From: Sphingomonas sp.
GTDB lineage: Bacteria > Pseudomonadota > Alphaproteobacteria > Sphingomonadales > Sphingomonadaceae
Reading direction: 5' to 3'
DNA length: 11,233 bases
Assembly (NCBI GenBank): GCA_019247755.1
Contig: JAFBAM010000252.1
Span: 1 to 11,233, forward strand
Each line of letters opens with the position of its first letter. Position 1 is the first letter of the stretch. Shown piece by piece: positions 1-6,042 of this stretch. The notes below the pieces were generated by a model. That model worked only from the letters and a program-made list of their open reading frames with translations. It did no database searches and was not told where the DNA came from. The position numbers were made by a program, and so were the translations under genes.

Positions 1-43
1 TGGAATCCCGATTCTTACGTACGGCCGGGGGGCCATCGTTCAA

Positions 44-1081
44 ATGCGTTCGCTGTTCAATTTCTCGGCGCGAGACATCGCGATCGATCTCGGTACCGCC
101 AATACCGTCGTCTACGTGCGTGGACAGGGCATCATCACCAGCGAGCCATCGGTGGTGGCGATGGAAATCATCAATGGCCAGCGAAGGGTCCGTGCAGTCG
201 GCGACGACGCCAAGTTGATGATGGGCAAGACTCCCGAAAACATCCGCACAGTTCGGCCGCTCCGCGCGGGCGTTATTGCCGACCTTGAGGTCGCCGAGGA
301 GATGATCAAGCATTTCATCCGCAAGGCACATGGCGGCCCAAGCCGCTTCTCGCGCGGCCCGGAGGTCGTGATCTGCATTCCGTCTGGTGCGACCAGCGTC
401 GAGCGGCGCGCGATCCGCGACGCGGTCAGCAATGCCGGCGCGGACAAGGTTTCGCTGATCGAGGAGCCGATGGCCGCGGCGCTTGGCGCCGGGCTGCCCG
501 TGGCCGAGCCGATCGGGTCGATGGTGGTCGACATCGGCGGCGGCACGACCGAGGTCGGCGTGATCTCGCTTCAGGGGTTGGCGCTGTGCCGATCGGCGCG
601 GGTCGGCGGCGATAAGATGGACGATGCGATCGCTTCCTACGTCCGGCGCAATTTCAACCTGCTCATCGGCGAAGGCACGGCAGAGCGGGTGAAGCTGGAG
701 ATCGGCGCGGCGATCCGGCCGGCCGATGGAAAGGGTCTCACCACCTTAGTGCGGGGTCGCGACGTCGGCCGTGGCATGCCGGGCGAGATCGAGCTCTCTC
801 AGGCTCAGGTCGCGGATGCGTTGAGCGAACCCGTCAACCAGATCGTCGAGGTGGTGCGAACCGCGCTCGAGCATACCCAGCCCGAGATCGCCGCAGATGT
901 GATCGATCAGGGAATTACCATGACCGGCGGCGGTTCGCTGCTGCGCGAGATCAGCACAGTCCTGCAGGACTCGACCGGGCTCCCCGTGATCGTCGCGGAT
1001 GACCCGATGAGCTGTGTGGCGCTCGGGGCGGGCCGTACGCTCGAAGATCAGGTTTACCGGGGCGCCTTGATTGCGGCTTGA
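44..1081 (+). CDS. mreB: MreB-family rod-shape actin homologue (probable paralogue)
   Basis: Bacterial actin that polymerises on ATP under the inner membrane and positions the elongation peptidoglycan machinery. All actin-fold signatures are visible in 345 residues, the usual MreB length: phosphate-1 loop DLGTANT at 15-21, LIEEPMAAA at 138-146 with the catalytic glutamate region, phosphate-2 loop VVDIGGGTTEV at 161-171, and adenosine motif TMTGGGSLL at 292-300. A short hydrophobic start (MRSLFNF) could serve as membrane anchor. The reading frame stays open to the left edge of the window, so an upstream start cannot be excluded, but ATG at 44 gives the family-typical N-terminus. No mreC, mreD, mrdA or rodA follows, unlike the usual mre operon. 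From memory it also departs from the canonical sphingomonad MreB at many otherwise conserved spots (for example ALCRSARVGGD). I therefore infer a second, possibly specialised copy. Family assignment is very secure; paralogue status is inference. Confidence 0.95.
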   Translation: MRSLFNFSARDIAIDLGTANTVVYVRGQGIITSEPSVVAMEIINGQRRVRAVGDDAKLMMGKTPENIRTVRPLRAGVIADLEVAEEMIKHFIRKAHGGPSRFSRGPEVVICIPSGATSVERRAIRDAVSNAGADKVSLIEEPMAAALGAGLPVAEPIGSMVVDIGGGTTEVGVISLQGLALCRSARVGGDKMDDAIASYVRRNFNLLIGEGTAERVKLEIGAAIRPADGKGLTTLVRGRDVGRGMPGEIELSQAQVADALSEPVNQIVEVVRTALEHTQPEIAADVIDQGITMTGGGSLLREISTVLQDSTGLPVIVADDPMSCVALGAGRTLEDQVYRGALIAA

Positions 1082-1167
1082 GCGCTAATGATCACAAACG
1101 TCGTCAAGGCGACATTATTCTAATCTGAATCAGGGACGGGCGCTCGCCTTCGCGGCAATCTGCTGCC

Positions 1168-1416
1168 GTGGAAACTGACGGTTTGAAATCGCGGCTCGGT
1201 CAGATCCTGGCGGAAGAAGAGCGAGACCCGCCAATCGACTGGTTCTTGGTCGAGCAATTGTCGAGCGAACTTCTCGGGGAGTTGAGTTCGCCGCTGCCGC
1301 TCATCGTCGACGAATATTTGCGGGGCTCCGAACGTCGCCGTCAGGACGAGGTATTTGCGCACGCCCAGCGCGGCCAGCTGCTGCTGTTCCTGCGGACTCC
1401 GGGGAGGACGACCTAG
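1168..1416 (+). CDS. Small conserved-looking hypothetical protein, 82 aa
   Basis: I do not recognise a named function. The protein is 82 residues, soluble, acidic in its first half (LAEEERDPPIDWFLVEQL at 15-32) and has no signal peptide or membrane segment. The pattern of a short acidic helix, WFLVEQL and a later IVDEYL segment resembles small uncharacterised sphingomonad proteins that I recall only vaguely. The start is GTG at 1168 with no clear Shine-Dalgarno; no ATG is available nearby. It follows mreB by 86 bases on the same strand and could be co-transcribed with it. Its TAG stop shares a CTAG tetranucleotide with the stop of the convergent fzlA gene. A frame on the opposite strand (1120-1488) also exists but is arginine/proline-rich and overlaps the fzlA end, so it reads as a shadow. 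Moderately sure this is a real gene. Confidence 0.6.
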   Translation: METDGLKSRLGQILAEEERDPPIDWFLVEQLSSELLGELSSPLPLIVDEYLRGSERRRQDEVFAHAQRGQLLLFLRTPGRTT

Positions 1417-2084
1417 AAGTCTACCTTGTCGTAGTGGCCGGGGGGAACGATCACTTCCATCCGCTCGGCGAGCAAAGGCCGGAAGCATGGCCGCGACTTC
1501 ATCACTGCGTACCAGTCCTTGGTCTGCTTGTGCCCGCGCCAGTCGAGCGCGCCGAGATAATCAATGACGCTGAGGTGCGCCGCGGCGGTGAAGTCGGCGA
1601 GGCTGAGGCCAGGCCCGGCCAGCCAGCGGCGATGATCGAGCAGATAATCGAGATAATCGAGATGCTCCGACGCAATGCGCATCGCTTCGCGGAGGATCCG
1701 CGTGTCGGGGCTTTCACGGCTGACCAGGCGCTTCCTCATCCGCTCGTTCATCAGCGGCTCGACCGCTTCGCGATAGAGCTTGATGTCGAACCACTCGGTC
1801 ATCCGCCGGATCTCGGCCCGGAGCGCGGCATTGCCGTGGACCATCGGCATCCGGTCCACGGTCTCGTCGAGATATTCGACGATCGGCTGCGACCCGATCA
1901 GCGTGACCCCCTGGTCGGGCTCAACCATCACCGGCGTTTCGCCGGCGGGATTGAGGTCCATAAACTCGTCGCGCTTTTCCCAAGGGTTCTCGCGCACCAG
2001 CTCATGGCCGACGCCCTTCTCAGCGAGGACGAGCCGGACCTTGCGGGAAAACGGGCATAACGGGAACTGGAAGAGCTGCCACAT
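1413..2084 (-). CDS. fzlA: FzlA-type glutathione S-transferase-fold FtsZ-associated protein
   Basis: GST-fold protein of 223 residues: thioredoxin-like N-domain about 1-78 (LFQFPLCPFSRKVRLVLAEK at 4-23, then the cis-proline region ETPVMVE at 49-55) and an all-helical C-domain about 90-205 (WLAGPGLSLADFTAAAHLSV at 154-173, SRPCFRPLL at 197-205). The tail VPPGHYDKVDF at 213-223 matches what I remember of the extreme C-terminus of Caulobacter FzlA, which ends HYADLDF. FzlA binds FtsZ, favours curved filaments and helps activate septal cell-wall synthesis in Caulobacter; it is not thought to act as a glutathione transferase. The sequence would otherwise be called simply a GST-family protein. It is the last gene of a four-gene minus-strand run with uppP, which fits a role in envelope constriction. 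No good ribosome-binding site is visible. The FzlA assignment rests on the tail and overall likeness. Confidence 0.85.
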   Translation of the reverse strand: MWQLFQFPLCPFSRKVRLVLAEKGVGHELVRENPWEKRDEFMDLNPAGETPVMVEPDQGVTLIGSQPIVEYLDETVDRMPMVHGNAALRAEIRRMTEWFDIKLYREAVEPLMNERMRKRLVSRESPDTRILREAMRIASEHLDYLDYLLDHRRWLAGPGLSLADFTAAAHLSVIDYLGALDWRGHKQTKDWYAVMKSRPCFRPLLAERMEVIVPPGHYDKVDF

Positions 2085-2118
2085 GGCAGGGCAGCTTTAG
2101 CGGCTGGGCGCGGTGCGT

Positions 2119-2544
2119 CTAGCGCCTGGGATAGGTCGGATCGGGCATATTTGCGGCAGCCCGTTCAAGCGACTTCTGCGCGTGCTTCAGGTCGCTCATG
2201 ATTTGCGGGAGAGCCTGATTCAGCGCCTGCATGCTGCGCTGCATCTGCCCGCCGGCCTTGAGCATCTTCTGCTGAAGGTGGCGGTCGAAATCGGGGTCGT
2301 CGCGACGGGCGATGTCGCCGACGGTCAGGTTGCGCTCCTCGGGAGTCGCCGGCCTGCCTTCAACCGCCGCCTGGATCTCGCCGACACGCATGTTGAGCAA
2401 AGCGTAGGTCAATGCATGCACCGTGCCGGCCAGCCGCGCCGCCGTCGCTGGGTCGGTGAGCTCCCGCGGGAGTTGCGGCGCCTGCTGAGCGAAGGCAGGG
2501 CTGGCGCTCAGCAACAGCGGAAGGACGAGAAGAATCTTGCGCAT
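2119..2544 (-). CDS. Small secreted protein of unknown function, 141 aa
   Basis: I do not recognise a family. The N-terminus is a textbook Sec signal peptide (MRKILLVLPLLLSASPAFA, cleavage expected after residue 19 before QQ), so the mature protein of about 122 residues should be periplasmic. The rest is polar and mostly helical: a segment with ARLAGTVHALTYALLNMRVG at 36-55, a charged linker DIARRDDPDFDRHL at 77-90, and a long Gln/Met/Lys-rich helix about 90-131 that could pack as a coiled coil, ending PDPTYPRR. There are no cysteines. It lies 36 bases after uppP and 33 bases before fzlA on the same strand, so it is probably made with envelope proteins. A periplasmic partner or accessory of cell-wall work is only a guess from context. 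Confidence 0.85.
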   Translation of the reverse strand: MRKILLVLPLLLSASPAFAQQAPQLPRELTDPATAARLAGTVHALTYALLNMRVGEIQAAVEGRPATPEERNLTVGDIARRDDPDFDRHLQQKMLKAGGQMQRSMQALNQALPQIMSDLKHAQKSLERAAANMPDPTYPRR

Positions 2545-2580
2545 GCGGTCAGCGTAGCACTTTGAAACCGCGAAATAAAA

Positions 2581-3393
2581 TTAACGTGCGTAGAGCCACG
2601 CCAGCGCAGCCACACCCGCCACGATCCGATACCAGGCGAAGGGCGCGAAGCCGTGGCGAGCGATGTAATTGACGAAGGCGCGGACGACGACGATCGCGAC
2701 GGCGAAGCTGACCACGAAGCCGACCGCGACGGTACCGAAGCCCACGCCGCTAGCGCCAGCCATCAGCGTGTCGCGGTGCTTCACCAGCTCCAGCGTCGTC
2801 GCGCCGAGCATCGTCGGGATGGCGAGGAAGAAGCTGAACTCCGCGGCGGTGCGGCGCTCAACGCCAAGCGACAGGCCGCCCATGATCGTCGCGCCTGAGC
2901 GGCTGACGCCGGGGATCATTGCAAGGCACTGGACTAGGCCGACTCCGATCACGGTCTTCAGCGGCATTTCTGCGACGCCGACCGTGTTGGTCCGTTTCAC
3001 CATCTTCTCGATGACTAGGATGGCGACGCCGCCAAGAATGAAGGCGACGGCGACGACGTAAGCGTTGCCGAGCAGCGCCTCAATCTTGTTGATCAGCAGG
3101 AAGCCAAGAACCGCCGACGGCAGGAAGCCGATGAGGATATTGCGGACGAAGCGCCAGGAAACGGCATTGCCCTTGATCATCCCTTCGAGCACAGCCCAGA
3201 GGGTCCGCCAGTAAAGAACAACGATCGCGAGGATCGCGCCGAGCTGGATGATGACGTTGAACGCGGCCCATTTGTCGGCGTCGAAGCCGAGCAACTCGGT
3301 GGCGAGGATGAGGTGGCCGGTCGAAGAGACCGGGAGGAATTCGGTGACGCCCTCGACGATACCGAGGATGAGCGCGATCAGCAGGATTGGCAT
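2581..3393 (-). CDS. uppP: Undecaprenyl-diphosphatase UppP (BacA family)
   Basis: Integral membrane phosphatase that converts undecaprenyl diphosphate to undecaprenyl phosphate, recycling the lipid carrier for peptidoglycan and other surface polymers; overproduction gives bacitracin resistance in this family. The 270 residues are close to the usual length. Both signature motifs are intact: EGVTEFLPVSSTGHL at 14-28 (E14, E18, S24 and H27 correspond to E. coli E17, E21, S27 and H30) and PGVSRSGATI at 161-170, whose R165 matches the essential E. coli arginine. The C-terminal HGFAPFAWYRIVAG at 247-260 is also typical. Multiple hydrophobic segments fill the rest. It lies 17 bases behind the NDUFA9-like gene and shows no clear ribosome-binding site, so translation may depend on the upstream gene. 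Confidence 0.97.
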   Translation of the reverse strand: MPILLIALILGIVEGVTEFLPVSSTGHLILATELLGFDADKWAAFNVIIQLGAILAIVVLYWRTLWAVLEGMIKGNAVSWRFVRNILIGFLPSAVLGFLLINKIEALLGNAYVVAVAFILGGVAILVIEKMVKRTNTVGVAEMPLKTVIGVGLVQCLAMIPGVSRSGATIMGGLSLGVERRTAAEFSFFLAIPTMLGATTLELVKHRDTLMAGASGVGFGTVAVGFVVSFAVAIVVVRAFVNYIARHGFAPFAWYRIVAGVAALAWLYAR

Positions 3394-3410
3394 CAGCTAA
3401 AGTCAGCCGC

Positions 3411-4364
3411 TCAGTTGGTCGCGGTCAAGTTAATCCGCCGTCCCGCGAACTTGCCGCCCTTATGGAAGCGGCCGAGCCATTCGTAGGCGACCGCGCCAAG
3501 CGGCGTCGGCTTAATCCCGAAGGCCTCCAGACCGGGCAGCTCACCTGATGGCACATTGTCCCGCTGCAGCATCAACCACTGGTCGCGAGTGAGCGGCGCG
3601 CCCGGCAGCCAGCCAAGGTGTGACAGGAGGTTGGCGAACAGATCGGGGACCGGCGTGATCTCGGGCTTCTGACCGGTAATCTCCAGGATCGCATGATGAA
3701 GCTCGATCATGCTCATCCGCTGCGGGCCGGCAATTTCGTAGATACGACCGCCATACATTCGCGGATCAAGCGCAGCCATCGCGATGGCTTTGCCGAGGTC
3801 GCGCACATAGACGGGTTGAAAATTGCACCTGGCGGCGATCACGGGGAGGAACGGCAGACTAGCCATGGCCGCGAAGCGGTTGGTGAGCTCATCCTCCGGC
3901 CCGAACACCAGGGATGGGCGGAGGATCGATGCGTTGGGAAAAAGCTCGCGAACGGCCGCTTCGCCTTCGCCCTTTGTCCGGCCGTAGTTCGAAGCGGATT
4001 TGGGATCCGCGCCAATCGCCGAGACATGGACCAGCGCTTCGAGCCCGCCGTCCCGTGCGGCTTCCGCAACGTTGTGGGCACCATCGACGTGGACCGCCTC
4101 CATCTTCTTGAAGGCGCCCACCAGGTTGATCGCCGCGCTTGCGCCTGCGAGTGCGTGGCGGACGCTGTCGCGATTGGTAATATCCGCCTTCACGAATCCG
4201 ACTTGTCCCACCGGGGCCAGAGGCTGGATGAAATAGGCGCTGCGCGGGTTACGGCTCGCGACCCGGACCCGCACGCCGGCCCTGAACAATTGTTCGCAGA
4301 CGTAGCGGCCCACGAATCCGTCGCCGCCGAAGACGGTTATCAGCTCTTCCGACCGATCGATCAT
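3411..4364 (-). CDS. NDUFA9-like atypical short-chain dehydrogenase/reductase
   Basis: Extended Rossmann-fold SDR of the complex I NDUFA9 / Coq11-like group, 317 residues. The nucleotide-binding glycine motif GGDGFVG is at 13-19, followed by the acceptor region VRVASRNP at 33-40, where arginines suggest NADPH. VHVSAIGAD at 112-120 and YGRTK at 127-131 keep the YxxxK layout, and ILRPSLVFGPED at 147-158 is the typical post-catalytic strand. In mitochondria NDUFA9 is a supernumerary complex I subunit that binds NADPH at the quinone-proximal arm; related proteins have been linked to coenzyme Q synthesis. The bacterial role is not settled, so no symbol is given. It heads the run to uppP, the secreted protein and fzlA. 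Start ATG at 4364 puts the glycine motif at the expected distance from the N-terminus. Confidence 0.9.
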   Translation of the reverse strand: MIDRSEELITVFGGDGFVGRYVCEQLFRAGVRVRVASRNPRSAYFIQPLAPVGQVGFVKADITNRDSVRHALAGASAAINLVGAFKKMEAVHVDGAHNVAEAARDGGLEALVHVSAIGADPKSASNYGRTKGEGEAAVRELFPNASILRPSLVFGPEDELTNRFAAMASLPFLPVIAARCNFQPVYVRDLGKAIAMAALDPRMYGGRIYEIAGPQRMSMIELHHAILEITGQKPEITPVPDLFANLLSHLGWLPGAPLTRDQWLMLQRDNVPSGELPGLEAFGIKPTPLGAVAYEWLGRFHKGGKFAGRRINLTATN

Positions 4365-4395
4365 GGGGTGGCGCCCTAGCCTCTAGCTTCCTAGA

Positions 4396-4424
4396 TTGAC
4401 AAGGCGGGCCAGCGCCTCTTAAGC
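4396..4424 (+). promoter_or_regulatory. Candidate sigma-70-type promoter for tRNA-Leu
   Basis: A perfect TTGACA at 4396-4401 is followed 17 bases later by TTAAGC at 4419-4424 (or TCTTAA with 16 spacing), a weak -10. A G/C-rich stretch follows before the tRNA at 4455, as is common for stable-RNA promoters under growth-rate control. GCGC arms at 4412-4415 and 4423-4426 flank the -10. The -35 is convincing and the -10 is not. Confidence 0.5.
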
Positions 4425-4454
4425 GCCGCCCCCTGCCAAACAGATGAGCACCGT

Positions 4455-4541
4455 GCCCAGGTGGCGGAATTGGTAGACGCACCAGCTTCAGGTGCTGGCG
4501 CTCGCAAGGGCGTGGAGGTTCGAGTCCTCTCCTGGGCACCA
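4455..4541 (+). tRNA. tRNA-Leu (anticodon CAG)
   Basis: Complete type-II tRNA. The acceptor stem GCCCAGG at 4455-4461 pairs with CCTGGGC at 4531-4537, then discriminator A and an encoded CCA at 4539-4541. The anticodon stem CCAGC (4482-4486) pairs with GCTGG, and the seven-base loop TTCAGGT has CAG at 4489-4491, reading CUG leucine codons. A long variable arm (around CGCTCGCAAGGGCG) and a GGTTCGAGTCC T-arm complete the leucine class. It stands alone between the divergent NDUFA9-like gene and amn. No integrase or duplicated tRNA end is seen, so nothing suggests it is an occupied attachment site. Confidence 0.97.
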
Positions 4542-4590
4542 TGGCTCTGACAGACTTGCCACCCTGCCCGTCTGACGCTTAGTGCGGGCC

Positions 4591-6042
4591 ATGAAACGTC
4601 AGTTCAACGCTCACGCGATCGTCGACCAGCTGACGGCGATCTATGACGAATCGGTCGCCAACCTTCGCCAGGCACTTTCCCGCTACGTCGAGGACCGGAC
4701 GCCGCCCGATCCGCGTATGCGCAAGAAGGGCGCGTTCGCATACCCCGAACTGAAGGTCGATTATGCGGGCAAGGTAACCGCACCAGCTCCGTCGCGCGCC
4801 TTCGCGCGTCTGAACCAGCCGGGCGTCTATGCGACCAGCGTCGCGCGTCCCGACCTGTTCCGCGATTATTTAGTCGACCAGCTTGAGCATCTCGACCGCG
4901 ACTATGACGTCAGCATCAGCGTCGGGCGGTCGGCGAGCGAGATCCCTTACGCTTATGTCATCGAGAATAGCGGGATCCAGGTCGGCGACATCGGTACCGG
5001 CGAGCTGTCGCGCTTCTTCCCGTCAAACGAGCTGATCCACCTCGGCGACGAGATCGCCGACGGCGTTTGGGAGCAGGACCCGGGCGAGCCGCGGCCGCTT
5101 GCCTTGTTCGACGGACCGCGCACCAATTTCAGCCTTGCGCGGTTGCGTCACTATACCGGGACCCCGCCCGAGCATTTCCAGCAGTTCGTGCTATTCACCA
5201 ACTATGTCCGCTACGTCGACGAGTTCGTGGGGGTCGCGATCGACACGCTGCGGCGCAAGGATTCGCGGTTCACGGCGCTGTCGGTGCCTGGCGGGGTCTA
5301 TGAGCCGGGCGAGCTAACGAACGCCGAGGCGGAGATCGCCGCGGGCCAGTGGCGGCGGCACCAGATGCCGGCCTACCATCTGATGGCCGAGGGCCGGACC
5401 GGGATCACGCTGGTCAACATCGGTGTCGGTCCGTCGAACGCCAAGACGGTGTGCGACCATGTCGCGGTCCTGCGTCCGGAAGTGTGGCTGATGATCGGCC
5501 ATTGCGGCGGGCTGAGGCCCAGCCAGACGATCGGCGATTATGTGCTCGCTCACGCCTACCTTCGCGACGACCATGTGCTGGACGACGTGCTGCCGCCGGA
5601 GATCCCGCTGCCAGCGATCGCCGAGGTGCAGAACGCCTTGTTCGACGCGACGACGACGATCACCGGCGAGGACGAGGACAGCGTCAAACGGCGGTTGCGC
5701 ACCGGCACCGTCGTCACCACCGACGACCGCAACTGGGAGCTGCTTTATGCGGCGTCAGCCTTGCGCTTCAACCAGAGCCGCGCAGTTGCGATCGACATGG
5801 AATCGGCGACGGTCGCGGCGCAGGGTTATCGCTTCCGCGTGCCCTACGGGACTCTGCTCTGCGTCTCCGACAAGCCGCTCCACGGCGAGCTGAAGCTGCC
5901 CGGCCAGGCCAATGCTTTTTACGAGCGTGCGATCAGCCAGCACCTCCGCATCGGGATCGAGGCGCTGAACCTGCTGCAGCGCGAAGGCGAAGGCCTGCAC
6001 AGCCGCAAGCTCCGCAGCTTCGACGAGCCACCGCTGCGCTAG
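4591..6042 (+). CDS. amn: AMP nucleosidase
   Basis: Cytoplasmic enzyme that hydrolyses AMP to adenine and ribose 5-phosphate, setting the AMP pool and feeding purine salvage. It has 483 residues from ATG 4591, against 484 in E. coli as I remember it. The N-terminal AMN-specific domain (about 1-240, including VSISVGRSASEIPYAYVIE at 107-125) precedes a nucleoside-phosphorylase-like catalytic domain: NIGVGPSNAKT at 276-286, IGHCGGLR at 302-309, AIDMESATVAA at 400-410 with the ribose-binding ME pair, and CVSDKPLHGELK at 424-435. A GTG at 4582 would add three residues but has no better ribosome-binding site, so ATG is preferred. Its TAG stop overlaps the stop of the convergent 5'-nucleotidase gene in a CTAG tetramer. 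It opens a block of nucleotide-breakdown genes. Confidence 0.96.
   Translation: MKRQFNAHAIVDQLTAIYDESVANLRQALSRYVEDRTPPDPRMRKKGAFAYPELKVDYAGKVTAPAPSRAFARLNQPGVYATSVARPDLFRDYLVDQLEHLDRDYDVSISVGRSASEIPYAYVIENSGIQVGDIGTGELSRFFPSNELIHLGDEIADGVWEQDPGEPRPLALFDGPRTNFSLARLRHYTGTPPEHFQQFVLFTNYVRYVDEFVGVAIDTLRRKDSRFTALSVPGGVYEPGELTNAEAEIAAGQWRRHQMPAYHLMAEGRTGITLVNIGVGPSNAKTVCDHVAVLRPEVWLMIGHCGGLRPSQTIGDYVLAHAYLRDDHVLDDVLPPEIPLPAIAEVQNALFDATTTITGEDEDSVKRRLRTGTVVTTDDRNWELLYAASALRFNQSRAVAIDMESATVAAQGYRFRVPYGTLLCVSDKPLHGELKLPGQANAFYERAISQHLRIGIEALNLLQREGEGLHSRKLRSFDEPPLR

Noticed and set aside
1166..1180. Fifth copy of the GGGTGG-loop element (GTGGAAACTGACGG)
   Set aside because: Only about 11 bases match with a gap, it lacks the left arm, and it falls at the start of a coding frame; likely chance.
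2545..2571. GCGGT/ACCGC hairpin between uppP and the secreted-protein gene
   Set aside because: Five-base stem with a 17-base loop is too weak to claim as a terminator or regulator.
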